64,000 bases of DNA from Lingula anatina (lineage: Eukaryota; Brachiopoda; Lingulata; Lingulida; Lingulidae). A program made the translations under genes and the position numbers. The notes under the pieces are model-generated. The model was not told the origin of the DNA, made no database searches, and saw only the letters and a program-made list of their open reading frames with translations. The number at the start of each line of letters is the position of its first letter. Within the stretch, counting starts at the first letter, position 1. The stretch spans positions 82,653-146,652 of the forward strand of contig NW_019775855.1 in the NCBI RefSeq assembly GCF_001039355.2. Direction: 5' to 3'. Positions 10,351-23,790 of the stretch are shown here, in pieces.

Positions 10351-13155
10351 CCCATTGGGTATTACTCATGTACAAAACATTGTGCTCTATATTTACATTT
10401 GTCACTATCGCAGATACTAGTTAAATACTCTCATTTTTATTGTGATTTTTTTCAATCGGATAAAATTGATAATTCTTCTGTTACACAGTGATATACAACC
10501 TGGCTTGACGAGGGAGAACTCCATGGCTAGCGAAACATCAGTGGACATAGAAGAAGATGCAGACTTGTGCGTGTGGTCTGTAAAGATACTCGTGGGTATA
10601 GAGCGTCCTCTTTTGGTGGATATGTTCAAATGGGCAGGCGTCTGTAATTTATGTTTGGGGCTATTGCTGGCGATTCCTGCAAGATATGCATTAATTCCGC
10701 TCCTTCTGTATGACGTATCACAAGCGATACACCTATGTGTGTTGTACATGAAAAAGATGGACAACGAGGACAAAGATGCTGCATTTCAAGATGTAAAACG
10801 CGTTCATCTTTCGTATACACTTCTTGCTGGATTTCCCGCTGGATCAGCGGCAAAGATTCTTGGTGCACTCTGGCTGGACGGAATATGGGACAGTTGGGGC
10901 TATTCAGATTTTGGTTTTACTATTCTCTTCACACCTCATACAACCCTTATTCTGATTGCTGCACCAATTGTGTTTTTCACATTTTGCTGCGCATGTTGCA
11001 AGTGCAGTGAATCAGAACCGTGTAAAGACAGAAAGTTTTTGCTGATTTGCTGTTTGCTATATGTCATCTTTAGCTTATTGTGGCTTGTTGGAGCGGGTTT
11101 GATGATATCAAGTTCCCCATACGACAACGGTATTGTCCACCAGATAAGTGCTGCCATCTATACAATCATACTGCAGGCTATAAACATGGACCTTCCATTG
11201 GCCGTTGGCTTTGCTTTTGTTTTTGGTGCCTTTTTCCTTTATGCGATCATACTGTTCCTGTATGTCGCCAACAATGGTAAGTTGTCAAAGTATACGGATA
11301 AGGTTAAAATAAGGTATTTATTGTTTCTACAACAGCCCTGTAGTCAAGCGTTTTTTTCTTTCATTTTTTTTTGTACTGGCGATTAAAGCATGTTTACATT
11401 TCTTCGAGCTGATGTGCTGAAAAGTGAAATGAATTTTATATGAAATTTGGTAGGATTTGATTAAAATGCATTATCATTTATCCATGGATTCTTTATTCCA
11501 GGTAGACTATTCAAAGTTGTTCCCGAATTCTCAGATGCCTGGTGTTTTGGTTGGTCGGCAGTGATACTGGTTTACTTCCTTGACAACCCTGGTTACATCA
11601 GTTCGTTGTATATTAAGGTGTATGCCATGTTACCGTTGCTGTTCTCCTGCCTTATAGGTCTAATATATGATGTCTACAGAATATTTCGTATGGCCAGAAA
11701 ACGACAAAAGATGTTGGCGGAATACGCAGGTAAAAAAACGACAATTTTATCATCTTAAGCTACTATATTCTCTGTAGACACTCCCTGTTTACATAAACAT
11801 AAGTAGCGTATTGGCAAAGCGTTTTACCTCTTTTACATAATTAATTGCTATTTTTCACTGCGTTTGAATTGAGTAATTTTTTTAATTAAAAATTTGTAGA
11901 AAATTAACAATTTTTGAAAAGAAAGATTCAAATCAGTTATTCACAAGAACAAAGATATTTGCAAAAAAAAAAAAAAAATGAATTTTCCTTTTCTCATCAT
12001 GGGGAGGAAGAAAATTTATGGACAGTTGACGTCACCGACCAGATTTGGGACGAGATCAGTCATATGATGAGAGAGTCTTGGGCTAAAGAAAAAATGCTTA
12101 TCCGCGGAAGAGACAATAGCGATCTACATCACACTGATTTTGAGATAACGAAGATACTGCGTGTCGAGAACCCCCGAGTGAAGAGCCAATATTTTTGCAA
12201 ATTACAAGACATATCCAGGAAATGTGCACGAAATCCCATGGACAGAGTGCCATGGATGCACGCCTATACGTACCAGCTTTCCGAAATCTTAAATGAGCGT
12301 CTTCGAAGTGAACTGAATGAATACTATTTTTTCCACGGGACGAGCACAGATGCTGCTAAAGGAATATGTGCCAAAGGGCTGGATATTAGTGTTGCAAGCG
12401 ATACTGCTGCTTTTGGAAAGGGCATTTACCTTGCAGAAAATTCCTCGAAGTCGGACCAATATGGAAGAATAAGTAAGACCGCCATTTGTCTACAACTTTA
12501 ATAGAAAAATGGCCAAATAGGTGACACCATATCGTTATTCAAAAATGCAATTTGTAATGATGATACATCATACGTATAACTGAAATATGTATTGACGAAA
12601 CTATTTAAACGGGACGTGCCCTTTGAGCGTGTCGAATAAGAAAATGTTGCAATTTGGCTGATGGGAATCTGATCCTGATCTTACGTATCATAGAATAAAC
12701 GTTTTGACATTTACATTGGTCTTTAAGGAAACTGCCAACAGCATTAGAGCGCCAAGCTTAAAGAGACTTTGGTATAATAAGATGATATGTATATTTTGTA
12801 TGAAGCTCGAGGGAGAGAAAATTGAATAGTTCCGTTCTGAAATGAAATGTTAAAACCTTTACTTTATGTAACACCGGTTTTGTATTTTTCAGATAAATAC
12901 CGCCGCGGAAGAAAAGGACTAAAAATGTTCCTTGTTCGAGCCTGCCTCGGTCGACCATATCTCACACGTGAAATAAAACAATTCCCTTGGCCTCCGTGTA
13001 CTGTTAAAGGCTGCATGCGAGTCTCATGCAACCACACCAGACAATTTGACTCTGTGATAGCAGAAATTCCCAAAAAATTGTACAGGGAGTTTGTTATTTT
13101 CGACAAAAAAATGTGCTATCCTGAATACATCATCACATACAACAGAAAAAAGTAG

Positions 13156-14520
13156 TGTATCCAAACGACTTAAACGACTTAATTCAATATTCGGTGAAAA
13201 GTCTGTTTTATTTCTATTCCGAGGTTCCTGACTTTGCTGCTGACTGAGAATGCGTCAAGGTACACAAAGAGAGGTATAGTTTCATTCGAAAGAAGTACGG
13301 GGAAAAGTGGTTTAGTTTAGACTATTGAAAATGGGCGTTACTAAAGGAACGAAGACGATATTAACTCTAATGGTAGGATTAACATTAATTTTAATTTATG
13401 TGGTTTAACAATATATATACATGTATAATGAAATTTGGTAATCCAAAATATGCAGTTTCAAGACAGACTGGGGACATTTGCACTTTTATATTTGATGACA
13501 AAAATATCGAAAAAGGAAAATGTATACATGATATTTAATGTGAGGGCATATAATGGAGAGCAGTATATTTGTAAAACTTTCTCTCTTTTCCTGTAATGAA
13601 ACACCCGGATGTATTCAAAGGTGCAGGTCCATGTATTTTACGCGACATACTTAATAATATGATTGTGGTGATGATGAAGGATTGACCAATTTTGTAAGCA
13701 TTATCAAACCAATTGCGTAAAGTGTAACTGTTTGTTGAGGTCCATTGAAGACGTGTGGAAAACGCATTCACTTACATACTGTGTTATTATAATCAGTCAA
13801 CAATATAATCATTCACTTTGTTTCGGCCTTGCATGAATATTTATCATTCTCTGTGTGGGTATGCCTGAGACAAATGTATATCTAAAATCTGATAGGTAGA
13901 AACCCTCACCTATTTACTATTGCATATCAATTAGAATGTCAATTAGTTGCTGCCACTGTGGCATGCATATAGATACCCTGTAGATAATGTGTATACAAAC
14001 CGAGTTCTTGTACATAATAAGGGGACTTAAGATTTGGAACTGAAGATGTGAGGGTGTTGTTATATTTCCTGTCCTATGCATCAGTGACAAGTGGAATTTC
14101 AGAAGAACCTGGACAGGGAGTATCATGGAACCCTACATGTTTGTGATGAATTGTGTACATATGTTGTGGTATTGGGAACTCTCATTATAAGGCATGGACT
14201 TACTAACGTATATATCTGTATATCCACTGAAGATTTAGAGTTGCGTCTTATTTATAGCTTAATAAAGTTTTGTATTACTGTGATGATGATAAAGATACTT
14301 TCATATTTACTGACCGCTTATTTTTCAGTTCATTACTGTGCTTGCAATAATATCCATAGGATCCAAACATGTTTCAAATAATGACCCATCGGACAATAAA
14401 CCATATCGGACTATAAGCAATGAGCAATGAATTCATACCCCACCTTTGCAAACGCAAACCTTTAAAATGCTCGGTGCAGCCCAAGTCGTGTGACCTTTCA
14501 TAATTCCATCACAAGTGCTT
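13156..14520 (+). other. 3' region of PARP copy A with candidate poly(A) signal
   Basis: This flank is conserved after copy C (35,375-36,200), and in part after D (37,367-37,900) and the C twin. A candidate AATAAA at 14,261-14,266, in the context AGCTTAATAAAGTTTTGTATTACT, is preserved at 36,023-36,028, 37,731-37,736 and 42,336-42,341. This supports a shared 3' UTR of about 1 kb. No other gene is visible. Confidence 0.45.
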
Positions 14521-14684
14521 TTAAATTAAAATTTTTTAGCAGCATCTAGTTTGCCTTGATTATATACAAGGTGAATTAAAAAAAGCAAATATAACAGGTC
14601 CATGCATGTCTCTCTCTTATTTTGACAGTAATATAAACTTGCTAGTTTCAGTTGTTCTCTGTATCGGAGATCTGTACGATAACA

Positions 14685-17026
14685 ATCAGAATGAAAAAAA
14701 TGTATACTTTTCACGACCCATATTCATAGATTTATATTGCATTAGTTTAACGGCCAGTGATGACACATTTACTGGGTACCACTAGCACACTCGGGGACAG
14801 GACACATGTACCGGGAAAGACATAGTGGGATATTTACGTTTTTTCTCCATTTCCGGCGACATCCTTGGGACTCAGTAGTACCTGTAAAAACCATACAGAG
14901 TGTTAACGCTTCATTGGGACTACAATGGTTAATCCCGGTTTTACTATAGGCTCAGAAGGGCATATAAAATTACGTGTTGTTTCGCTAGTTATGTTGCTCA
15001 TACAAAGATTCTTCCTGGAAAGCAACATTAACCTTTAACTTATGTCGACGCGAAAAAGATTTTAGTTACCGTTTCAACAGTAATAAGCACATACAGTACC
15101 CACTTAGTTCAAGATTAGTTCATTCTTAGTTCATTTGTACGTGTATGTGTTGACTAACATTACACATTTATTTTCATGCTTTAGCCATAAAATAACATGG
15201 CTAAACGGAAGAGCTTATAAAATAATAAAATGAAATAAAGAAAGAAATACAAGACAATCAATTAATGGTGAAGAAGAAGTAATAATGAATATTTCCACAA
15301 CCCTAAAACATTTGATATATTTACTTCGTAGACACATCTAACCTTATTTTCAGATAGAATAGACTAACGATTGGACTAGGTAGATTGCACACATTGTGAC
15401 TATGAATGTTCAATACTTGTTCGTTTATTCAGTCAGCTTCTTGGCCTTTTCATACCTTATAAATACACTCATAACCTCGCACTCATTGTGTGTGTCCTCT
15501 TAAACGAGGTCATGAAGTTTGCGTTCGAGAGGCTACCGACAAAATAAAAAAGGGGTCTCGCCATGTTTTTTTTTTCATTTTTTATGGTACAATTTACTCA
15601 TATGGTGTCTTCCATAAAACACGACTTTCATAGGTTTATAGTCCATTAAAGTGATGGAAATATGCGCTACGTTGAAGACTTTGTTGTATTGTAGAAAAAG
15701 GGTGACAGCTTAAGCGCTTTGTTTTCATTTTCAGATGGCAACAAGTCATCAAAATCCTGGTTTCCGGAGAAACAGTCAACAGCATACTCCTTAACTGTGG
15801 CCTAACAGTCCTTAGATTTGCCTTTTGATCCAACATGTCATTTGGAGGCATGTCTTGTATCTTAATCATCGTGTTGATGGTATATTGTGATCGCTGTTAA
15901 GCTCGTGAGATATTTGCTGAAGACTGTGTGGTGGAAAGTGTTGTTCACCTGTCAGTCATATGGCAACTGGCCGCGCGTAGGAAAATATTCAGAATTATAT
16001 TGAGGTTGAACCAATCTGGTGATCCAGAGGAAAAAGTAAATGCTGACGTTTGTAGGAAGGTTAGTAGCCAGAGATACATTTACAAACTGGTTAAGTCAGT
16101 ACCTCAAAGGACTGACGACGTCATAAAGCTTCGTGGCAGCCACATGAGATCATATACCAAATATATTATTACTCACCAGAAGTAATACAAATGGAGAAAG
16201 TTTCACAAATGTTGAAAGTCTTTTGTTAAAACCAGAAAGTATAGCAAAGCATTAATATGCAGGTTGACTTATGTATTTTATCAAATTTTCAACTTATTTA
16301 AACCACAGATGCACATGTAATACATATACAGTATTTTGTTAAAATGCTACATCATTTTACGCACTAATTTTTGGTTTCATACATTTTGCAATGCATGCAT
16401 CTAATTGTACTTGTAACTGCAAATGATTAACTCCATTCCCGGTTTTGTCGAATGCCATTTTTAGCGTTTGTGTCCTCTCCTACTTTAACCATATTTAGCA
16501 ATCAATTGTTATATTCTTGTAGAGACCAGTAAAGCGTTGGCAGCCATTGCTCTATTTTGTTTGTGCATCAACGGTAACTATACAGATCGATGTATTTCAA
16601 ATGACTGAAAAGAAATAGGGCATATCACTAAATTAGTTCGGAAAGAATATGACCAGTAAAAGTTTTTAGAAGGTTTGCCAAAACACTGAACACAATTCCA
16701 AAGGAGAAAAGAGATTATTTACTCAAGTTTAGCATTTTACGAAACCAAAAACGTTATCTATACGTCGAGATAACAGTGACCCAACAAAACACGTTAATCA
16801 AGGTAGCCAAGGAAACTAGATACAAAAACAGATTGATTTTATCTACGTGCAGTGATCATCCTCGATAGCTGCAGTCGTGACGCTATTAATTTTGACTATC
16901 TCAACTGCAGAGATGTGTCACCTTGGCAACATGACGCCAGTTAACCCTGTAAAGCGGAGGATCTGAGTTTACCTTTCCGTTATCTAGGGCCCCATCTGAC
17001 AAAACCGGGTCTCTCGACACTGCATC
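14685..17026 (+). repeat. Upstream flank of PARP copy B
   Basis: This is the second unit of the tandem duplication. It is similar in order and sequence to 2,700-6,008 but lacks the two MITEs at 3,495 and 3,892. The conserved block starting ATTCCCGGTTTTG is at about 16,434 and the leader block CCCTGTAAAGCGGAGGATC at about 16,945. The period between units A and B is about 11-12 kb. No independent gene is supported. Confidence 0.65.
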
Positions 17027-20000
17027 ATGGCGAATTCAACAACAAACGGGACAAACGGTACAAACAGGACCTTAGTAGACAGCGTTACGACGTTGTCAAC
17101 TTGGTCGATTAGTGAAACTACCACTGACAGTTATTTCACAACAACCGGTCTCGGGGACATCCATTTACTTGTCCCAACCATGAATTATTCCAAGTACTCT
17201 TTGGAAACTTACACAACTATCTACTGGTCAGGTAGGTTAACTTTAATTGTTAAACCGTTAAAATGAATATACGGTACAAATTAACTGTAAATATTCGTAA
17301 GAACCCAGTGATATAGTGGAATTGTTTTTATCATCGGACAGGAGATTTTTGTCAACTATAGAGCACACATTATTTTTGATCGGGTCATTAGTTACAGGTA
17401 CGCTTTGATACAGTGAGCTTTCTTATTTCCTGAACACAAAGCGGCATGGGGCTGTTTAAGACATTTGGGATTTATAAGCGATGTCGCGATCAATGATAAG
17501 GGTATCTCTACCTCTTCTGGTCAGAAAATGTCTTCGCTTCACAGGCTTTGAAATATGCAACACGTTCATCGACTTGTTATATAAGATTTGATAATAATAT
17601 TTGGGGTAGGCCTATCTGTCGTATACAGCCTGTCTTTGTAGACAAGAAGGTTGAACTAATCAAAACTTCGTCATTTCAAAATGGTCGTTTTCTATAGACA
17701 CAAACCACTAGATGTCTTTTAACTAAATATCCGTAAAACTTTATAGAGCAAAATCATCACCGCCTAATTAAATCAGAACTTTAAGTTTTATTTTTCAAAA
17801 CTCTCTACTAAAACGTACAAAATGCGCAATATCGCACTACACCTTGCCTACTTTCACTTTTGAGACAGCTTTTCGATGTTAATGCTAGCATATTGATTTG
17901 TGAGATTTTGATAAGTGCTGTGTCAATATTATTTTTCATTGCCATTGGTTACCTTGCCGGTTAACTGTGCTGGCAGTGTATTCATTAGTTAATAGTTTCA
18001 AATAAAACATCGATAAACCCTTTTCATTCTAATTAGAATACAATAAGTGTTTGGGGAAAAACACAACGATGTCGTATGTTCTCTTGCGAGCTTTTTTGAC
18101 GGTTTGTTCCACATTTTGCACAGTACAAAAACTATTTTATCGTCTGAAGTCGTCGCCAAAAGGCATATGTATCCGAAAGGGGGACTTAACGTGGCTTACC
18201 TGCTGGTCTAGTTGATTCCGCACTGAAATAAAACTCCTGTCTTTTTTATCCTGTCGGGAGCCTCTCACTACCTGTGCTGTAAAGCAAAGGAAATACTGAT
18301 GAGGCTTCCTAGTTATGATTCTGAAAGTTAATCATACTGGCTATGATAAAGGGCTATTAAAATCTGGAAATGCAGTGTCCCTTTGTGGCAAGACATTTAT
18401 AAACGATTTTTAAGGATGAATTACGTCATAAAAAGAATTATACTAGTTTAGGCTTGTCAAAGAATTCTCATTTTGCATTTAAAGCCTTTTTTCATTTTGA
18501 AACGTGACTGAGGTTTCTTGTTATCTCATCCAGGAAATATATTGATATATTTTTCTACCATCACTTGTGCTTCTATCTTAATTAACACAAACATTAGCCT
18601 ATTTTACATAAGGAATTATTGTTTGAAAATAAATTTGTGTTCTAAATTTGTATTGAAATGGAAAAATAGATTCATTACTACCCTTGAATATGTTTTGCTT
18701 TTGCAGTATCAGCATCTTCCCTAATGCTCGTTTTACTTGCCTGTATCTGCCTCCAAACTTACGTTTACAGGAAAGGAAAAAAGTAAGTAATTATAACTAG
18801 CTTCTGCTTTTAAAGATCTTTTTGGGTATTATTCATGTACAGAACATTGTGTACTACATTAACATTCGTCACCATCTCAAATACTAGCCGGTAGTTAAAT
18901 GCTTTCATTTTTATTGTGAACGTCTACAATTGGATATATTTGACAGCTTTTCTATTACATAGTAAAATATATGCTGGTTTGACGAGGGAGAAAACCATGG
19001 CCATCAAAACATCAGTTGAAATAGAAGAAGATGAAGACTTGTGCGTGTGGTCTGCAAAGATACTCGTGGAGATAGAGCGGCCTCTATTGGTGGATATATT
19101 TAAATGGGCAGGCGTTTGTGCTTTATGTCTGGGGCTATTGCTGGCGATTCCTGCAAGATATGCATTAATTCCGCTACTCCTGTATGACGTATCACAAGCC
19201 ATTCACGTATGTGTGTTGTATGTGAAAAAGATGGAAAACAAGGACAAAGATGCTGTATTTCAAGATGTTAAACGCGTTCATCTTTCGTATACACTTCTTG
19301 CTGGATTTCCCGCTGGATCAGTGGCAAAGATTCTTGGCACACTGTGGCTGGACGGAATATGGGACAGTTGGGGCTATTCAGATTTTGGCTTTACTATTCT
19401 CTTCGCACCTCATACAATCCTTATTTTTATTGCTGCACCAATTGTGTTTTTAACATTTTGCTGCGCATGCTGCAAGTGCAGTGAATCAGAACCGTGTAAA
19501 GACAGAAAGTTTTTGCTGATTTGCTGTTTGCTATATGTCATCTTTAGCTTATTGTGGCTTGTTGGAGCGGTTTTGATGATATCAAGTTCCCCATACGACA
19601 TACATGGTATTGTCCATCAGATAAGTGCTGCCATCTATACAATCATAGTGCAGGCTATAAACATGAACCTTCCATGGGCTCTTGGCTTCGCCTTTGTTTT
19701 TGGTGCCTTCTTCCTTTATGCGATGACACTGTTCCTGTATGTAGCCAACAATGGTAAGTTGTCAAAGTATATAATTATTGTTTCTAGAGCAGCCTTATAC
19801 AAGCGTTTTTTATTTTTGTAATGGCGATTTAAGCATGTTGTTTATTTTTCCTAGAGTTAGAGATGATGAGCTGAACAGTGAAATGAACTTTACATGAAGT
19901 GTGGATAACTGGATTAAAATACATTCATCATTTATCCATGGATTGTATATTCCAGGAAGACTGTTGAAAGTTATTCCTGAGTTCTCAGATGCCTGGTGTT

Positions 20001-21751
20001 TTGGTTGGTCGTCAGTGATACTGGTTTACTTCCTTGACAACCCGGGTGACGTCAGTTCGTTGTCTATCAAGGTGTATGCCATGTTACCGTTGCTGTTCTC
20101 GTGCCTTATAGGTCTAACGTATGATGTCTATAGAATCTTCCGTATGGCCAGAAAACGTCAAAAGCTTTTGGAGAAAAGAAAGATACAGCAAGATGAAGCG
20201 AATCAAGTGACAGAAATGGAAGTACAAGCACCAGATTATTGGGTTAATTTTCAGGATGATTTTAAGAAATGTGCAGGTAAGGGAACTATTTTTTTACCAT
20301 CTAGAACTGCTGTATTCTTTCTAGGCATTCCCTGTTTACATAAATATAAGTAACGAATTGCAAAGTTTCATATCCCATGTCCTCCCTAATATACACTATT
20401 GCATTTTTCACTACGTTTAAATTGCGTAAATCAAATTTACATTTTTAAAGAAAGAATCAATTATACATAAGAACACAAACATTTTCATAGAGTATCAAAA
20501 TCATGTTCGTCATCTTGTAGGGGAGGAGGGAGGGGTCATGACAGTTGAAATCGGCGGCCAAATACGGAAAGAGGTCAAACATATGATGAAAGAGTCTTGG
20601 TCTAAAGAAAAAATGCTTATCCACGGAAGAGACAGCGTTGGTTTACATCACACCGATTTTAGGATAACGAAGGTAGAGCGCGTCGAGAACCCTCGGCTAT
20701 GGAGCCAGTATTTTTGCAAATTACAAGATTTATCCAGGAAATGTGCACGAAATCCTATTGACAGAGCGCCGTGGATGCACGCATATACGGACCAGCTTTC
20801 CGGTATCTTAAATGAGCGTCTTCGAAATGAACTGAATGAATACTATTTTTTTCACGGGACAAACACAAATGTTGCTGAAACAATATGTGCCACTGGGCTG
20901 GATTTTAGGATTGGAAACGAGGGACTCTTTGGAAAGGGCATTTACCTTGCAGAAAATTCCTCGAAGTCGGACCAGTATGCATGGCTAAGTAAGACCGCCA
21001 TTTCCTACAACTTTAATAGAAAATAGGTGACCCTATATTGTTGTTTAAAATTATATTTTGTAATGAAATTACGTCATACGAATAACTGAAATATGCATTG
21101 ACAAAACCATTTAAACAGGAATTGCCTTTTGATGGTGACAAGTAACTAAAAGCTTTGATGTGGCTGAGTGAAAATTGATCCTGATCTTACGTACATAATA
21201 AAATAAACATTTTGACATTTCCACTGGTCTTGTTACGCTGATTGTATAAATAGTATTTATTTTCTGGGCTTGTAAAATACCTTCTACTTTCTGCTCACGT
21301 TGGAATAATATTATTTATCTATCTATATAGCAAGCCGTCACAAGCATCGGAGAGGCAACCTCAAATAGACTTGGGTATTTTGAGCTGATATGTATATTTA
21401 TATGTGGAGAGGAAGAGCAAACTGAGTAATTGTGCTCTGATATGAAATGTTAAAACCTTGAGATTATATTAACCCTTTTTGTATTTTTCAGGTGCGACAG
21501 ACCGCGGAACAAAAGGATTAAAAATGTTCCTCGTTCGTGCCTGCATCGGTCGACCATATCTCACACGTGAAAAGAAACAATTTCCACGGCCTCCTTGTAC
21601 TGAGAAAGGCTGCATGCAAGTCGTATGCAACCATACCAGTCACTTTGATTCCGTGATAGCAGACGTTTCCAATATGTTGTACAGAGAGTTTATTATTTAC
21701 GAGAAAACAATGTGTTATCCTGAATATATCATCACGTACGACAGAATATAG
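17027..21751 (+). CDS. Polytopic membrane protein with C-terminal PARP domain, copy B
   Basis: Six exons with GT-AG borders: 17027-17231, 18707-18782, 18963-19753, 19956-20276, 20521-20988 and 21492-21751. Together they total 2,121 bases, an uninterrupted frame of 706 residues. Residues 1-68 are rich in Asn, Ser and Thr with several N-x-S/T sites. Exon 2 is a hydrophobic segment. Exon 3 supplies several membrane helices and a CCACCKC cluster, and exon 4 two more helices followed by a basic and charged linker (RMARKRQKLLEKRK). Exons 5-6 form a PARP catalytic domain with FFHGT, FGKGIYLAENSSKSDQY and a terminal CYPEY, giving the His-Tyr-Glu set. PARP domains transfer ADP-ribose from NAD+ to targets. 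Placement of the domain in the cytosol is inferred from the helix pattern. There is no ankyrin, WWE or macro domain. No lesion was seen. Confidence 0.85.
17232..18706 (+). other. Intron 1 of PARP copy B
   Basis: This is the shortest and cleanest intron 1 of the family (~1.5 kb), from GTAGGTTAAC to TTTTGCAG. It represents the uninterrupted state near 17,541 (TTCACAGGCTTTG), where copy C carries a large inverted-repeat insertion. It also represents the uninterrupted state near 18,540, where copy A carries its 1.9-kb insertion. No element was recognised in it. Confidence 0.6.
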
Positions 21752-22151
21752 TATTGAATCCAATTTAAACGACTTAATTCAATATTCGGTGAAAAGTCCC
21801 TTTGATTTCTATGCCAGAGCTTCGTGACTGCGAGAATGAGAATGCGCCAAGATGCACAAGGGGACGTATAGCCTCAACCGAATGACGTTAGGGGAAATAC
21901 AAGGTGGTTATACAAGGTGCATTGAAGAAAGCAAATATAACAGGTGCATGGCTCGCAATATGGCAGTAACAACAAATTGCTAGTTTCATTGGTTCTCTAT
22001 AGCGAATGATTACCCCAGGTGTCTGCACTCATTGACACCACCTCTCGATTTTTCACCGAATGATTGACAAGTGGCAACCAAAACAGGTCAATTGACATCA
22101 ATTAAGTTGTTCATTTCATCATCATTGCATTTAAATTGTTCTGCTCCTCCT

Positions 22152-22847
22152 GGACCCCGTAACTCAAAAGCATCGCGCATTGCGACCGAGCGCAAGCGTC
22201 TCGATTCCATAACTAGCCCTGTTGTCGCTTACGACAACAAGTTGCAATTACGGTCGTATCAGTAGTCATCTTTGTTTTGTTATGCAAATGATTTGCTCAG
22301 TATATATACGGCCAGCAGTAGTTCTGGGCGCGGCCACGTTTGTATTTGACGAGCAGAAGGCTCAGGTCGCCAAGTATCAAGATTTTGTGTAGTCACTTCG
22401 GCAAAATCTGTGGATCACCATCGGGCGGGAAAAGCCACATTTCTCTGTACGTATTGTTAACTATTTGCACAATGTATATGTAAAAGCGTAAGTCGTTTTT
22501 GTCTAGCCAAATTTATAGTATGCACAACATTTCCAGTTTCTTATAATTTTAATTATATTTAATTAATTAATTAAAATTAATTATTTCTTTTTATATTTGT
22601 ATTCAGTTTATATTATATTTGTGTATTTTTATATAATCAGTTTGGTGTTTATATTTCATTATTTTGTTATTTTAGTATCACCATGTCCATGTCAGTGTAT
22701 GTGCGTGAATAAAGGTGTGAACATTTTCCCGTTGTTTGTGTTCGTTTGGCGTGGGATCCGCAACAAGTACTCGACACATATAATACACTGCGGCCTCTAT
22801 GTGATATCGTTATTCGCAATGCCCGATGCTTTCCAGTTACGGGGCCC
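22152..22847. mobile_element. DNA transposon relic with GACCCCGTAACT ends (long form)
   Basis: The left end GGACCCCGTAACTCAAAAGC and the right end, read in reverse complement as GGGCCCCGTAACTGGAAAGC, form inverted repeats of ~34 bp. A 143-bp internally deleted relative sits at the equivalent site at 42,925-43,067. The paralogous flank near 38,488 is empty (GCTCCACCTGATTTTTTACT), which suggests a 3-bp CTG target duplication. The interior encodes no transposase. Confidence 0.65.
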
Positions 22848-23699
22848 TGTTTTTTTTTTTTTTTACTCTGCTCTAGTATATGTAATTACTACATGATCAA
22901 ATGTAACTATACTGCATATCTTTGACTGTGAAAAAAAAAGCCTTTTTGTGGCTGTGAGGTGTGTTTCTGCCCGAATATCATCTGTCTGATAACAGTGGCA
23001 TTAAACATTAAAAAACATTTATAAAACTAGAAGTAAGAAAGGATAAAAATTAGGGTAGAATAAAAAAAACGAATGTTTATATATAATTTTCTTTTAAAAA
23101 TGAAGCTAATTAATGAAGCTTAAGGCAAAATAAAAATTACATTACAGCCATGGAAATACCAAAGATGAGTTCATCGATACCACGGGCCGACGACCATGTC
23201 CAAATATTTCACCCACTGCCCCAACCTTTTTTTTTGGAATGGTTAGCCTTTCCCCGCCCACTTAAAGGTTATTTACCCCGTAGCTATAAAAGCTGTCATA
23301 TGTTCGAGTTCTTTTTCTTTTATTTCGAAGTAGCCTATACAATACACTATACAAGTATATGATATTAAAGCATTTTAATGACGCAACATTACTAATTAAA
23401 TTTCTAAATATGTACCGTGCCGCTTTATGGACATGTCAAAGTGAATGCACCATGCTACTATCAATGTGCCACTGATAACGTGTGCATTCCCAGCTACCGC
23501 AATGTGTACTGTACAAAATTTCATAGCGCTCCCCCAAGGAGGCTATATTTTCACCTCCGTTTGTCTGCTACCAGATACCAGCTCAAAAAGCTACAGATAA
23601 ATTTTCATGAAAATAGACTTGTTCAGAATAGGTCACAAATGTGTTAACTTAAAAACGATAAGATTTTGTTGGTGATCTGAATCCAAATATTTTTAAAGG

Positions 23700-23790
23700 A
23701 TTCTACATCTTTGCGATGTAGAGCCAATGACTCGAACTTGTACCATACCATAGATTTGCTCTCAGCTACCAGTGTTTATCACGACAGGTT
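23700..23790 (-). repeat. tRNA-derived SINE head or tRNA relic
   Basis: On the minus strand an A-box-like GGTAGCTGAGAGCA is followed by a B-box-like AAGTTCGAGTC ~30 bases later, the spacing of a tRNA-type RNA polymerase III promoter. A second diverged copy is at about 43,915-43,995 in the paralogous flank. A clear cloverleaf acceptor stem was not found, so a SINE head is more likely than a working tRNA gene. Confidence 0.35.

Larger units (their letters stand above)
6009..13155 (+). pseudogene. Polytopic membrane PARP, copy A (probably degraded)
   Basis: Six exons by comparison with copies B and C: 6009-6195, 9953-10020, 10489-11276, 11502-11729, about 12011-12472 and 12893-13155. The encoded parts are a sequon-rich N-terminus, a membrane segment, a multi-pass domain, and a PARP domain keeping FFHGT, FGKGIYLAENSSKSDQY and CYPEY. 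Three defects are visible. Exon 2 is 68 instead of 76 bases, so the exon 2-3 join is out of frame and meets TGA. Exon 4 lacks 93 bases (31 codons) of the linker. The TTGTAG acceptor before exon 5 is gone, although an AG at 12009-12010 would restore the frame at that join. An internal ATG in exon 3 (MASETS) could start a shorter protein without the first membrane segment. The PARP part itself is intact, so a reduced product cannot be excluded. Confidence 0.65.

Noticed and set aside
22540-22600. TTAATTAA-rich palindromic stretch considered as a regulatory site
   Set aside because: It is low-complexity A/T sequence inside a transposon relic and has no supporting context.
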